A stretch of 64,000 bases of DNA, taken from positions 108,429-172,428 of the forward strand of contig JADWOT020001640.1 in NCBI GenBank assembly GCA_036345935.2. Reading direction: 5' to 3'. Below, in pieces: positions 10,630 through 24,239 of this stretch. A model generated the notes under the pieces. That model saw nothing but the letters and a program-made list of their open reading frames with translations. It did not search any database and was not told the DNA's origin. Origin of the DNA: Taenia hydatigena. Lineage: Eukaryota > Platyhelminthes > Cestoda > Cyclophyllidea > Taeniidae. A program made the position numbers and the translations under genes. Within the stretch, counting starts at the first letter, position 1. Each line of letters opens with the position of its first letter.

Positions 10630-13600
10630 CAAGGATGACGATTTTGACTATGCAAACAAACATCCGAAAGACAAAATATACGGTCTTTTTCACCCGGATC
10701 ATGTGTTGCTTATTAACCTAGAAATGGACTTTACTCTTAAATGTGGAACTGTAGAAATCGGTACGAAACATTGAATGGGATGAAAGTATCGGTCAACCAG
10801 GACTTAGATCCATGTCAAGAATGAGTGTTTCGTCAGATGCGGTGGTTCATTAAGTTTGCACCCACACAGCGTATGGCACATCGCGTTTCACTCTAGCACA
10901 AATGAGTAACCATGTTGTCGCATTTGTGGCCAACCTCTCAGTATTGTTATATGGGCAGGCGTCTCTTCTCGCCTATTGGTCTTTGCGCCTGCTGGGGCAC
11001 TTCCTCACTTTATCTCTTTAGCCTCCTAAATTTGCATTCATTCTCATCATACTTATCACCACCTGCAAATCCTTTCGCCTTTACCGATGCTCCACAGGAC
11101 TGAAATTCATTCCTTGTCTCACTGCTTCTCCTTTTCCCTCTTCCACTCTCCCCTTCATATAATATTAACTTAAAAGCTCTTTTTAGCGTAATTTATACGG
11201 GAACTCCTTTGTGGGATTTTATTATTGCCACAACTCGCATTTTGTAGCAGCTGCTGTTCGATCCCATGTTTTCAAGTGGGTACTATCCTAAGGCGGAAAA
11301 TCGACTCAGCATTTACTGTTTGGACTCATTAAGGGACAAATCTAGGCCACACAGTCATTATTATTTCATTCATGGGGCATTGCCGAACTTGTCTAGGGTT
11401 ATCGAAGGCACGAGCTCTTACTTTGATTCCCTAAGTGGGTAATACTCTGATATCTGCAGGGACAGGGAATGCTAAAATTGACTAGGTTGGAAAGTTAAGA
11501 CACATTTTTACTAAGCAGGTGAAAGGTATATGCTCGTGAGAAAACTTGTTTCGTTGCATTTTTAAGCTGCAAAATTTATTATCCTTATAAAGCGAAAGCC
11601 TGCCAACAAGTGTTTAGGGCAGATTAGTAGACCAACTTTTACTTTCTTCCTAACATCAGCAACTATCATTGTATATGAGACGAGAGGTGTCTAATTAATA
11701 ACGACTGTATTTGGACAACGTCAAAGTAGCTAGACTACGACTATTCCGTGCTTGAAACATAGGCTGGCATGACCGCTAGCATTTTGTGATCCATTAGATG
11801 AGGTTGCGTTGGTTCCGGCGTTAAAGGCGGTCTAAAGCACTGCGTCTGGAGGAAGCTAGTTTAGAAGTTAAGCAATTTTGTGTTTGCGGTATGGGGGTAA
11901 AATAAGTCCCTCGATGAGGAACCTTCAGGAAAAGTGACTCCTTTTCTACGCCGTGCATAATTTACGCATCGGTGCTGAGTTTACCACATGCAGCGCTTAT
12001 CATATGGTTGCATCCCACTGACCTCAGTGTTCTTATTAAACTCCCAAAGTAGACGGTCTGATGAGGGCTGACGACTTGCGCCTGAAATGCCAGTCATCAG
12101 CAGCTCGCAGATTTGCTCATTAACGCGTAGTCAATTAAGAGAGTGCCACTTTAGGAATGTATCCAGTCCTGCATCTACATGATCGGCCAGGTCAACCATG
12201 CAGCCAATAAAACAATGTCATCGATGTCATCGCGAAGTTTAAGCACTTGATTGTAGTCATTGAATTCAGAACTGGAATCTCCTGTCATTTCCTGTTACAT
12301 TCGCCCTTTGTCATTGATAGGTGCGATTAATTCCGGTATTGGGTACGCGCGTATGGGATGAGCGGTCAATGGGTGGAGAGAGTTGGAGGCTAGATTGGAT
12401 AGTATCCTCCACCATGGTGTTACACTGACCTTTGCCTCACAGTGGCCACTACTACACTCATGGTGTACTTGCAAAGTTCTATCGGTTGAATGGGAGGGTA
12501 TGGTAAGGAGTAGGACACATGAGAGCGTCCAAGAATTAGCCGCGGAGAGTAGAACTCATTGAGAAGAACTGGGAGAGAAAGCGTTCTGGGTTTGTAAACA
12601 CTTTTACATCATCTACTTATACCTTAGCCATCAAATTATTGGAATTTGTGGAAATCTTACTTGCAAAACATGATGCAGAGCGACCTCGGAAAATTAAATT
12701 AAACCATCGTCACGATGTTTAACAAACATTACAAAACAAGAAATAAACTTAGAAATAACTCAAAACAATACCCATCCTAATATGCATGAAAGCAATGCAT
12801 CTTTGTTAGAATTTAACATTTATCCCAAGGGGCGAAACTATTAAAAGTTAAGTGTCCCATTTTACACAAGGTTTTTATTCTGCTTCCATTCCTTAAAGGA
12901 ACATTTCTCGGGCTAAAATGTAAGACATACAAATGCAAAATAACATTCTTTGGATTGCAAACTATGGTCTTCCTTAATGCGCCTAATTTATGCTGTAGAA
13001 GTTTTGCTTTGGCTATCTACACAACCACAAAATAACTTTCTTTAATTCCTAAAATTATCAATCGCTTTTTGGTTATCAAACATTAAGGAGCTACTAAGAA
13101 ATTATATCCTAAATTTATCATCATCGTGTTGGATTTGTCATCTGCTGATTAGTTTTATTGCCTACAGGCTGATTCCACGACTTCCCCTTTACTGCCGATA
13201 TTAAATCCCTATTCGGGTGGATGCATCGCTCAGGTCAATAAGTGGCATGATTCCTTGCTGAAGGGAATGCAAAGTCAGTGCGAAAGAGAGTTATTCTCAG
13301 TAAGGTAAACTGGCATATGGGAACCATTCCTGACCGGGTTAAGATATTGTCGCCTCTACTCGAATCGCTCTCTATCGAATTCGACAGTACTCAGCTCGAG
13401 GTTGTCTCGATAAGAAGTTGCAGAACATACGAGGAAAGAGATACAAAGCCTAGTTGATGACACGATTCAAGATGCATGATTTTTAATGCATGGGTATAGG
13501 CGATCGCATAAACTTGCACAGCCAGTCGGATGTTTTAGCACCTGACGAACCCGTGAGCCTTACTGATTCACAATTAGTAGGAAGAGTTTATTGGCGATGT

Positions 13601-13700
13601 CTAATAAATTTAATGATGCATTAACTCTGGTCTATTCAGCTTTTAATTGGTGATTTTAGGGACATTTTGGGTGATCGGTCTCGGTGCATTAGTTCTTGAA
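10630..13700. other. No gene recognised; AT-rich 12.6-13.1 kb
   Basis: No supported coding chain. The 12,600-13,140 stretch is notably A/T-rich, with many short A and T runs and no repeat unit. Confidence 0.4.
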
Positions 13701-13843
13701 ATGCACAGATAATTTTCTTCATGCAAAGTAAAAAAATGCATCATTCTGAAAGAAACGAACTCAGGTCTCACGAGTGTGATTGGCTAACAATATCGACGTT
13801 ACGAGGGTCGCAACTGATATCAGGTCAACAAATTTCAAAAGAA

Positions 13844-15023
13844 ATGAACCAAGGCCAGGACGCGAAGAAGACAGAAGGTAAAACAGTAGAAATTGCAGCC
13901 GTGTCTGGCGAGAGAAGCTTAACGGTTTGTATAAAGGCTTTTCGTTATTTTAAAGGCACACAGGAACTACCAAAGCAGAAATCCGTGACCCCAGATGCCC
14001 CAAGCAAAGATTCCAAAGAGAAGATGGATGATGAGAGGAGGTTAATCCAGGCACTTATAACCAACCCGGAAGACGAGAGTAATTTTCTCGAGGAGATAAA
14101 AGTAAATGCATGATTTTCCACTTACCGCACGTCCCTCAACATTGTTGGATGTTTCCTTACCTACACAATTACGTATTCATATTAGAAGATGATCAAGAAC
14201 ACTGACCCGCGACTAACTTATAGCTTCGACGGGAATGTCGTCGACAATTTCCTAATACCTGATCGACCGACGCAGTTAGGATGCCTCATGGATTTGTTTT
14301 GTACGCGGGTGTGGTATAAAGCTATAAAAATTTGATGCCCACTATGAGAAATTGTATGTGCTAGTTCATTATTACATTAGTCTGAGATTACTTTCTCATT
14401 TTTTACATATCCGTTAAGTTTCTTGCTTTATTTTTTCGTGGAAGGTTAAAAGAAGGCTGATAGTAAATACAAATGTACTGAGTGTGGTGAAGAGCATGAC
14501 GACTTGGAAGGAATGCACGAACATCTCCTGTGTCACAGTAATTGCAAGTTCTACTTCTGTGTGCAATGCTTCGAGGGTTGCGAAACGCTCACGGAAATGG
14601 TGCGCCACAGAAAGACACACGGTAGTAAGGTTTGATTGGAGTCAGTGTTTTCTGCTCTGTCATTAATGCTAATGAATAATATTTTATGCATCCCTTTTTA
14701 CACAAGATGTATTTGAGCTGCCAGCATCGATTCAGGAATTTTTGAGAAAATTAAGAAGTCCTGAGGGCTTAGAGCCTCCTCAATCCTCTACGTCTGAAGA
14801 GGTGGAGGGGTATCCTCCTGAAAAATAGCGCAGAATAGAGTACCGCTGCACTGTTTGCGGATCCACTTTTGACCAGTTGGATGTGCTGTTATCACACACA
14901 GAACAGCAGCACCCAAATGAACGGGACATCATTGACCGTCTGCGTGTTCGCCTCACGCGCACTGCACTCAGTCCCTATGCAGATGAGGAGGAGGAGGAGG
15001 ATGCCTCAGATCCTACCAGATAA
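13844..15023 (+). CDS. C2H2-type zinc-finger locus, three exons, with an in-frame TAG
   Basis: Likely nucleic-acid-binding protein. Exon 1 (about 13,844-14,105) is charged and ends EDESNFLEEIK before a GTAAAT donor; the ATG context is inferred. Exon 2 (about 14,446-14,620, after a T-rich tract) encodes two closely spaced fingers: CTECG...HEHLLCH, then a second Cys pair in YFCVQC with H-x-x-x-x-H in VRHRKTH. The next segment, from about 14,708 after ACACAAG, continues in phase (VFELPASIQEFLRKLRSPEG...) but meets TAG at 14,826-14,828. The same frame then resumes with RRIEYRCTVCGSTFDQLDVL, a third C2H2 finger, and an acidic tail to TAA at 15,021. Alternatively, GT at 14,632 joined to the AG of that TAG keeps the frame and skips the stop. 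Either the third finger needs that splice or readthrough, or the locus is a young pseudogene. Relatives lie at 5.0 and 17.5 kb. Confidence 0.55.
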
Positions 15024-15029
15024 TATCAA

Positions 15030-17540
15030 AAGGAAAATGCATTTAAGTGCTAACATGTAAACATATGCAACAAATGCTTTTTGTACTGGCCTTTTTAACT
15101 ACAATTTTGCAATACTTTGATGTGATGACGCTTAGAGGAATTGTTGTCGTGTGTTGCGATTTGCAGTAGTGACCCATTTGGTTCTTCGATAGGTGCAAAG
15201 TTACCTTAACGTTCAGCTAAAAGGCACAAAGGGATGATTAAGATGGGGAAGGACGTGAAAAATGGTTGGTGGAAGTAGGGAGGTTCAGCGATGAAAAGAA
15301 AAGTTAGCAAACGGACAATGTATGGAGGTTATGCATGATTCTTTGACGTGTCGATATTTAAGGCAAAGAGGCACTGTAAAATTAAGAAATCGTTTGCTAA
15401 ACTTAGCGGATTTCTAGCGAGTTAACGCAGGTGCGTTTTTGTTGCACAACCACAATCTAATCTGGTAGGAATTGTTGCTTTGCAATGTGATAGATGGTGG
15501 CGGTACACGCATTTATTTGGTATGAGCAAAGCAACATGAGCACTCAGCTGAATGCGGTAAAGGAATGACTAGGATAGAGGTAAAGTAAGGAGAAACCGTA
15601 AGAATTAAAAATAGGTGGTAGAATTGGATGACTACGCATGTTTCCGTGGCGCAGCATGCCTTATTTCTTTTCCTCTTGCTTCTATCTGTTTCCGAAACGA
15701 TTCACTTGCCCTCCCATCTAGCTATTAGACTAAGTAAAATTTAAGGGAAATTAATTTGATGAATGGAATTTTGAATTTCATGAGCGGCACACTTAAGTTT
15801 TCACATATCTATAAAAGTCACTCATTTACCCACACTCTCAGTTACCAAAAAGAAGTTTGTTGGAACCAGCCTTGTGATAATTAAGTGCTTCTTTTCGCGG
15901 CACACCTCAAGACGTAACACATATTTATGCCTTGACGTGCGAATTGCACTAGAACTCTTGTTGCGACATAGCTGGATGTGAAAAAGGCAGTAAAAAAGGG
16001 CTGATAGAGGATGAATTAGGAGCGGAGGGAAGGGCGGTGGCACAGCTAACACGCACTTTCTGATTTTTTGTCTCTTCTAGCACTTTGACGTCTTTGAACG
16101 ACAGAGTGGGGGGCTGGTGGATTACAGACAGACGGATAAGGAGGTGACACAGGTGGTTGATAAGTAGAAGACCGGTTTTGGGTAGATTACAAGGTAAAAC
16201 GGACAAAGAGCTGGGTAGTGGGAAATACAATGATTGGTAAATGGCGAGAGAATGCGCATGTCCATATTAACTATGGTGTAATGAGGTGGCATTTGAGCCA
16301 GAACCGCTATTCTCTTAGCTCAGATTCCAAGTAAAGCATAAAGAGTCCAGGATATACCCAATGGTGACGCGTTATCAAGCACAAACCAGAGAGTGAGCGA
16401 CGCCGCTGCAGTACCGAAGTAGCCAATTAGAAGTGCGGCTCTCGAAAAGCGGTCTTAGAGAATGCTGAGGATAAGACATCCCACAAAGGCGTAAACAGAG
16501 CATAGAATAAAAAATTTGTCTTTTGGAAGGTAAGCCTTGGTTAAGTATGCTGGACTAGTTCGCAACACAAAACGCAGGCAAAGGCAGGAAATTTTTTTCG
16601 AAAACAGGGGCATTGAGCTTAAAGCGGTCTCACTTTGATGGAAAATTCTTAAACTGCAGAAGAAAATACCTAGTCGCTGTCAATAGGCTCTCCTTTACCC
16701 TTATTTTGCTCTCGTTTTGGCTTCCTGATTGTCAGTGTTGCTTTTCTCTCTGCTAATCTTGTGTGGTTCTTTTTGCCAACTATGTTGCTCCATTTTCTTC
16801 CACTTGTATAGATTCCATTCGCTTTTACTTGAGTCGTAATAGTGGTTTTTGGATTCTAATGCCAAGGAAATGCGATTGCCATTGTCTGAATTATACCCCT
16901 CAGCAAAGAGAAAGGTAGCCGAAAATTAGAATGCTGTGCTTTTTTAGACAGTAAGACATCAGCGATACCGGATAATGATGCTGCTCTAACCCCACCACTG
17001 GAACTGTCGCTCAGCATTCATGACTAAACTCAAGTGTACTTACAACCACTATAAAGCCAAGGTAAATTAAAATGCTCTAAAGTGAGACCAAACGAATTCA
17101 TTCCGCATAACCATTTGGGTGGATTGTGCCGATAAATGAAAAAGTTTGCCTGGGCCTTAGCTAAGTAGATGGTTACTAACTACTATTGTAGGGACTTAAA
17201 CATGGTAAGAACTCTAACATTAAATGGGTGGCACATACCGCTGGCATACAAACTCATATGACAATCGCCTCACGGCGAAGTTTTGCGGTGAGTAATGTAA
17301 AGGAGAGGCTGTGAGGGTTCACACTATAATGTATGATCCTGCAAATGTAGTAAAACGTATAGGTGAAGGGTATCCTAGCCTAAAAGGCATTGAGCTGGTG
17401 CAACTGCCATCAAGTGTCGTCGTTACCCAAACTTTACTTTTAAGCACACATTGGTCGGTTTGATGGACAATTGGTCAGCTACTCATTCACATACACTTGC
17501 TGCGCTCACATTTCAATGTAGAAAAAAAAAACGTGTTCTT
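15030..17540. other. No gene recognised
   Basis: No splice-consistent coding chain. Open frames around 15.8-16.2 kb on the minus strand overlap one another and lack domain features. Confidence 0.35.
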
Positions 17541-17547
17541 GGAGTCA

Positions 17548-17720
17548 TTTTCTAAACAATTGGAGAAATTCAGGAGTCCTGAGAAACTAATGTCTTCTCA
17601 TTCAAATGTGCTTAAAGAGACGCAAGGGTGCTTTACCAAATAAAAGCGCGAAAAAATTGTCGCTGCATCATCTCAAATTGTGGTTTAACCGCGTGGATGT
17701 GGTGCTATCCTACACGAGAA
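17548..17720 (+). pseudogene. Degenerate partial copy of the zinc-finger locus
   Basis: Aligns with the linker and start of the third finger of the 13.8-15.0 kb locus: 'caggagtcctgag' against 'aagaagtcctgag', then 'gcgcgaaaaaattgtcgctgc' in place of 'gcgcagaatagagtaccgctgc', then 'gcgtggatgtgg'. It shares extra sequence with the 5.0-kb copy ('cttctcattcaaatgtgctta', with one mismatch). The Cys/His pattern is lost and the two-finger exon was not found upstream. Confidence 0.6.
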
Positions 17721-20700
17721 GGATCGTCGAGGTGAGTGGTAGGGACTTGACGTTTAATGATTCGCATCTTTTGAAGTCCTTTGTGACGAAATTTAGATCA
17801 AAACATTTTCTAATCGAATTTTGTGCTGTCATACTACGGTTGGTGGTTAGTAGACAGAAGTGGCGAGAAACTTCATGGTTTCGAAACCACATGAAGTCCA
17901 GTTTGTAAGACAAATGAACTTGAATCATATCAATGCCATTCGGCCGCTGTAGATGTGAGTAGCTAAGGCGACGTGTGGGAGAAAAAGTATATTTTTGAAG
18001 AGGCGAAATCACTAACAGTTACCTCTTACGATGCATATTTGGTCGCGGTTGATCTTGAGTGGCAAGATGCAAGAAGCCGCCTTTAAGGTTCTAACATAAA
18101 CTGCACAAATGGCTTTGGTGACCTAGCAATGAGTCAAGTTATTAAGCAAATGAAAATTCTACTTGAAATGCTATCCTATATACTAAAATGCAATTTCAAT
18201 GTGACTACAAGCACATGGCTCTACTGCAGAAAGAAGAGAATGAACAAACTCTGCCACAAATGCTTTGGCGGCGTTCACAGTAGCTGGAATGACGAAATTG
18301 CATTAAACCCAAAGTGCAGGTATCAACTTCTTTGCCAGCTTGTCGACACGATTGTTGCTTTCGCAAACCAATCTCTCCTGGAAGCGATATCAATGTGCGA
18401 CTGCATTAAGCGTTGTTATTGGTCTACTAACTGGCAATGTTTTGCACGATGCATCGTTCTCTCCATGTGAGACAAAATTGACACACATCAACTCGACACG
18501 GCTTTAAACAATGGATGAGCACAGAACAAATCCATTAGCCATCCTGACTGCGTTTCTAGATCAGCTATAAGAAATTCTCAATGATCTACCCATCGAGGGC
18601 GTATTTTAGTCGGGATACGGTGTTAATGTGAATAACCTAATGTAAATACTTGGAAACATGGGTAAAATAGTCGCATGATTCGTCCAAGGAAATCTGATAG
18701 ATAGAAAATCACACACTTGCCTCAACCTCATCAAGGAACCCAACCTCGTCTTCTGAGTCGAAAATAAGTGCTTCGCTTGCTTCCCTCGTCTTCCGTCTCC
18801 ATGCTGGAACTGCCACCTAAGAAATCTGAAGCTACGTATTTCTGCTCCAGCACTTCCTCTAAGCCTTTACGTTTGTAAATAAGATTTTATACGAAACCAT
18901 CGAGTACCCCTATTTTGGTGCGTTTATAAATTTCAACAATCTTACACTCCAGTCCCCTCGCGTCTTAATCTTGGTTCATTTCTTTCCAATTTTGTTGATC
19001 GGACATCAGTTGTGACCTTCAAAGCGCTGATCTCTCAAGCCAGTCTCATATACGGCAAGTACATCTTTGCTTTAGTTTGCAAAGCGATTTTATGTCCTGT
19101 GGGTCCACTACATAAGCTTGCACAGTTAAGGGTTAGTACGTAAAATTGAAACATATAAGGCGTTCATAAGCTTAGTACGTAAGATAGGTCCTAAAAACCC
19201 GTTTTGGTGATGCAAATACTTTACTGAAACATTCTAGACAATACATGGAAGCTCAATTTCTTGACAAGGTAGGCAACTTTGCATTTGCATCTTCATAAAT
19301 CCCCTCCAGGAAGTCGAATTTATCTCCAACTCATGAACCGAATAGGTTCCGATTTACATTGTATTTTGTGGCTTTTTTCCAAAACTTGGCACATCGGCTA
19401 ATCATGTTTTCTGCTCTATTTTGACCTGTGAAAGTGCTATTCAACTGCGACTGTCAAATTTGGCACCACGACATCCCTTTCTTTAATGCGATATTTGCTC
19501 CAAAAAAGTGGTGAGTTGCCACAACATGATTTACCCGACCAGTAGCTCGAGTCTAGTTGTAAATTGGGGACTTCTGGTCCCATTTCGAGAGGGCGTAAGT
19601 AGGCGGTCGCATCAACAATCCTAGGTGGTAGCCCTGACACCCTACCACCAAGTGCTGAAACCACCCCCAATCTCCTACAAGATTTCAAGGAAAAGAGAAA
19701 CATTCCACCAAGATTATGTAACGGGTGTATCTTACTAACTGAGAGGCATGACATAGTCGAACGCTATAAAAAATGAAGCAGAGAAAAGGAGAAAGGCGAG
19801 GAGTCAGCTCATAAGAAATGCAAGGGGTCGAAGCATTGCTCTCCACTACCCAAATTATCTACGTGGGAGGGCAATCGCGACTGAGTAAGAAAGAGTTGTG
19901 TTGAATGATGGCATCTGAAGATGTGGGAGTGAAGGCATTTTTCGCTACTACTTCACTCGCAACTCCTCTTTTTACTGCTTGCGAAAACAGTTTCCGTTGA
20001 AGAAGGAGTCAACGCAGCGTTGTTGATAGAGCTTCTACACGTAAGCCTTTTAAAGAACACAAATGCCTCCAGAGGTCGTCATGGGGATCAATCTGACTCA
20101 TGAAGAATGAAATCTAATTGTCGCACAACTTGAATTCATGTCAGCGCAGTAGTTCTCACGATTTAGGCTTGAAAAGTCGTCTACAGATCTGAGCCATCAT
20201 CTCTCACGTAATTCGAGACCTGAGCAAAGATGGTGATTTACACGGCCAGTTGTCAAACCATCCATTCTGAGCCTTCTGCACACTATAACTAACGTCCGAA
20301 TTCCGGCCTGTCTATGGCTTTGTTATCCTGAAACACGCAGAATCAGACACCTCCGAGTTCATGGCACTGCGGTCAGTGTCATGAGAATCACAGCGACAAA
20401 TACAACGCCTCTGGCGCGATGAAAACGAGTCGACAAAAATAACAACATTGTATGTGTAAACCCACCTGACCGGTGAAATCGGTGTCGGGTGTGTTAAAGA
20501 TATGCATGGGGAAGTACCTACAAAAGGCTTACCGATCAATGGTAAGAATTACTTTCTTTCATTGTTTGGAGTTTGGATTGCGGCCTTGTTCAGGTCTCTT
20601 TAGCAGCAAGGCCAATGTCAAGCAATTTTTGTTGAAGTGAACCTCTAAGTTGTGCTAGCAGACCATTTTATCTTCACCTGCCCTGCACTTCGGCAATGCA

Positions 20701-22000
20701 CCACTTGCCCTTCGCCTTGGGATAAGTCTCGAGGTGCAACACTTGCCTCAACACTTCGTTCAAGTACGAACAGCTTTGGCTTCAATGTATCTCTCATCAC
20801 AAGAAAGCCACTTTAAGACGGACGGTCGGGTTTGAGTTGGGCTCCACACCTACGATTCTGGTATTATGTAGCAGTTTTATTACCTAAGGAGAACAATAAA
20901 ATGCCCTCACTTCCTGTTCTCAGACGGCCGGATTCGAACAATCAATTTACGCCGCGAACCCTTGCAGTTGTTTACGTTAGCATCTGCAACCTGGCCTCCG
21001 AGAACACTGATAAAGTGGTTGCCACCCCATTGTTGCATCTATTCGACTTCAACAACCCTCATCAAACAAAAAACATGAATTTGAAGAGCCAAACAGCCAA
21101 ACAATTGGTCGCACCAAGCCAATCACAGGGTGTATCTTGATCAGAGCAGAATCACCTCTCGCGCAGCAAGTTGACATAACTCTGTCTGTGCTTACATGGC
21201 CAAAGATGTGTTTTTATCAAACAAAATTAGTGAAAAAATCCAGTACATTGAATGGATGCGCCTGAGGAGGTGTGTGCCAGAATGTCACGCTTTTGATGGC
21301 CGACTCACCTACGCAGCTGGTAAAAATAGGTTACTTTGCTCATGGTAGGTATCTTACCTGTATCCCCGCCTCCCATTTTTCTCCCCTCAGATTTGCATAC
21401 TGCGCCACCACACTTGGCACTACTTCCTGCCACCAATCCAACACTGGCCCTTACCCAACCAGCGTCGTCCCACTACCCCATCTGTGTGCTCAGACATGGA
21501 AACCTTCGAGTGACGATGCATTGGTCACGTATAGGGCGCCCGTGTTCAGTTTCAGTCAGCGGCATATCCATCCAAGAGGACTGCATTAACCTTTGTGCAG
21601 ATTAAGTTTAGCAATTTCTCAGTTTAACTTCAATCTAAAACAAAAGTGTTACAGGCTACTATAGTGATCGTCAGCATTCAAATTCAAATCACTTCGGAGT
21701 GTGCTGAGTTTGTTCGGTGTGTTGCTGTCATTGTGCTTGTCTTCCCTCAAGTAAACCATGTACTCAGCTTTACAAGAGACGCCTTGGATTGCGACTTTGC
21801 TCATTAGTGGCCAAAAAATTCGATGGACACTAGACAGTAAATCACTTTAAAATATGTTCTTGGATGTGGCATCCATTCATCCGCCCAACAGCATCAGCCC
21901 AATTTCGTCAGCTTCTCTGTGCTTAATCAGCGCCTTCAGTGTATCTAAGTTAAGCAGAAATTATAATTATAAATGAGGAAGTGGTAGCGAAGCGATCGAA
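17720..22000. other. No gene recognised
   Basis: Several open frames of about 100 codons (for example minus strand 19,754-19,437 and plus strand 18,129-18,470) have no recognised domain and no supporting splice chain. Confidence 0.35.
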
Positions 22001-22030
22001 GCCGTGAAATTGGGAGAACTCGTTGTTCTG

Positions 22031-22372
22031 CTAACATGGTATCAATGAGCAACCACTTAATGATCTTAGAGGACCGCAGCTCCCCATGCTGACGAGTGGA
22101 GAGCAGATAACGGGTGGAATAGCCTCCTTCTTCCTGATTTGCATCTCTACCTCTTTCGCATTTCCACGCGAAGAAGTTGCATGAGTCACTGAGTTAAACA
22201 CTTCTTCTCGCATATTCGAGGGCCTCAAGTAAAGCTCATGCTCTAGTTGTTGCTGCTCCTCCAAATCGTCGCGTAAATATACAAATTCAACCCATTTCTT
22301 GTGTACTGCCCCACCTTGACCCATCGCTTTTGCGTTCAGAGAGAGCAGAACAGGTTGCCTCCGAAATGTGCG
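22031..22372 (-). CDS. Unidentified open coding-like segment
   Basis: A minus-strand frame is open from just after a TAA near 22,373 down to TAG at 22,031. It has protein-like composition: a charged helix-prone stretch (RDDLEEQQQLEHELYLR) followed by a Lys/Glu-rich part (GNAKEVEMQIRKKEAI). It could be an exon or part of a mobile element, since Ty3/gypsy pol remnants start 440 bp away. No domain is recognised. Start and end as a mature exon are not determined. Confidence 0.25.
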   Translation of the reverse strand, partial: RTFRRQPVLLSLNAKAMGQGGAVHKKWVEFVYLRDDLEEQQQLEHELYLRPSNMREEVFNSVTHATSSRGNAKEVEMQIRKKEAIPPVICSPLVSMGSCGPLRSLSGCSLIPC

Positions 22373-22808
22373 TTACCGTAGATCGACTCATGCAAATGCC
22401 TTTTAGAAGTTGACAAGTCGTGGGTTAAAGACTCTACACTGCGCATCGTTAGAAGTCTGCGCAGAGAAGGGAATCTGGATTTTGTCCAAAACTGGTTTAG
22501 CACAGAATGCTTGATGCTAATGTTCTACGTAACGCTTAAGTCATCATAAATTTCACGAAAAGCACCCGGTCTACTCAGTAAGTCATTAAAGCAAACTCGC
22601 CTGTCTCGCTACCGAGGAAAATCGCAGGTGACACTTGTATTGCCCTTTGGAAGGCCGTAGTGATACCCATAAACAACTTAGATGAAATCACACGCAGCCG
22701 ATTCATGTTACCCATGACGTTAGAAAAAGGCGTTGCAAGTTGCTAAGCCAGTACGCGGATACGTTGCCATAGGAAAGCGCTAGATTGGGTCGAACAAGTT
22801 TTGCAAAG

Positions 22809-23458
22809 CATGCCATAGGCACCGGATAAGCTAGACCCATCTATTAGCCACCTAGACGCCAACCACCTCATCTGCTAGAAGTCGACCGTCTGGTGGAAGG
22901 CGTAATTTAAAAGCAAAGTCGCCGTGAGCATCTGCCATTATGCTAATAAAGACGATCGACCGGGGCACGCGGTTGTGCATAGACTGTGGGAATTCGAACG
23001 TCTCAACTGAGCTGAAGGCATTTCCTTTACTTCACATAAACGAATCACTCGATTTGTCAATTTGGCTTATATAGTTCTCTACCCTTGATTTTAACTTCAG
23101 GGTGACAGAATGTGGTGCAGGAGGCGAGCATATGGAAGTTAATTTTTATATTGCCAAATCTGATACATTAATTTCGAGCAAGGCCATATACACTCTGGCG
23201 TGACGACCACCTTCCAACGCCTTATGTAGCCCGCAGGTGTCTGTTTATTCCCAAAAGAATGTGTGACTCACCTTGACGGCCTTCTCGCCTCTGACACACA
23301 CCCGAGAGCACAACGCCAACCCACAACTGGTGTTGGACCGCCTCTTACACTGGGGATTGCCAGTGAGTCTGAAAAAATGCGGTTTTCTGCAACGAGCTGT
23401 CACACTTCCGGGCATGCGCTCGTCAGAAGGGCTGACAGCACCCAAATATCGTGCATAA
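22809..23458 (+). pseudogene. Ty3/gypsy retrotransposon reverse transcriptase remnant
   Basis: Conserved RT landmarks appear in order but are broken by stops and frameshifts. HAIGTG*ARPIY (the H-x-I-D-T-G-D-x-x-P-I block) is followed by PPRRQPPHLLEVDRLVEGVI, then DCGNSNVSTELKAFPLLHIN and ESLD (the fingers/palm 'DYR-LN ... PLP-I-D-LD' region), FSTLDFNF, TTFQRLM, and finally LVLDRLLHWGLPVSLKKCGF with LQRAVTL. In an active element this region copies RNA into DNA. The YxDD region is corrupted (LDGLLASDT). It is clearly dead. LTRs were not located. Confidence 0.85.
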
Positions 23459-24239
23459 CGGGTGAGCATATGGCCAGCACCATTCAACAGACAAAGATCG
23501 GTAGTTCTTAGGTTCGGCACATCACTGCTTTTAAATAATCTTGCCTGCTGCCGCTGTAAATTACTCAAATCGCTTCTGATCGCCTGTCAGGAGCGCGTGT
23601 GTTAGAGCTGCAGGAAGTACCATTTCGAAGAGGTAGTGCCATGTTCGACTAACTGCTCCTCATCCACCTGTCCTTCCTACTTGTGCGCTCTATTCCATCT
23701 GTCCCCATTCCATGCACACGATGTGCGATGCGAGGTATAGGATACCGTGAAGCAATGCACTAGAGTACTCGCCCTTGCTTTTTGATTTATAACTTAAAAG
23801 ATGTTGTCAGAAGTGTCTTAGTTACCACGAAGGGTATTCCCAAGACTTGACTATGAGTACCAGTTTTTACTACCTTTCAGGAGTACAATCTCACTTGCCT
23901 CCGAACAAAGCCAAGACGACAATATCTACTTTGGCTCCTAGGAGTCCTAGTGATCACACGTTGTAGATGAGAGTGGGAAGCGAGACCTTTATAAGCCAAT
24001 GGTGTACTTAAATCGAATTCAGCAGAACTCTAGCACTTTTAAACTGAGCGCAGGAAAACAGTACCAATTGCTCTGGAAGTCATGTCCACCTAAAGGCAGT
24101 GCTCGAAAAATTCATCTCTTTGAATACGGCTTCTCCAGATGATGCAACAAATCTATCCTTAGACCAGAGCCGTGTCCGAATCTGCACTTGGACCATTTCT
24201 TTTACGATTTTTAGCACATTCGCTCAGCAATGTAGTATT

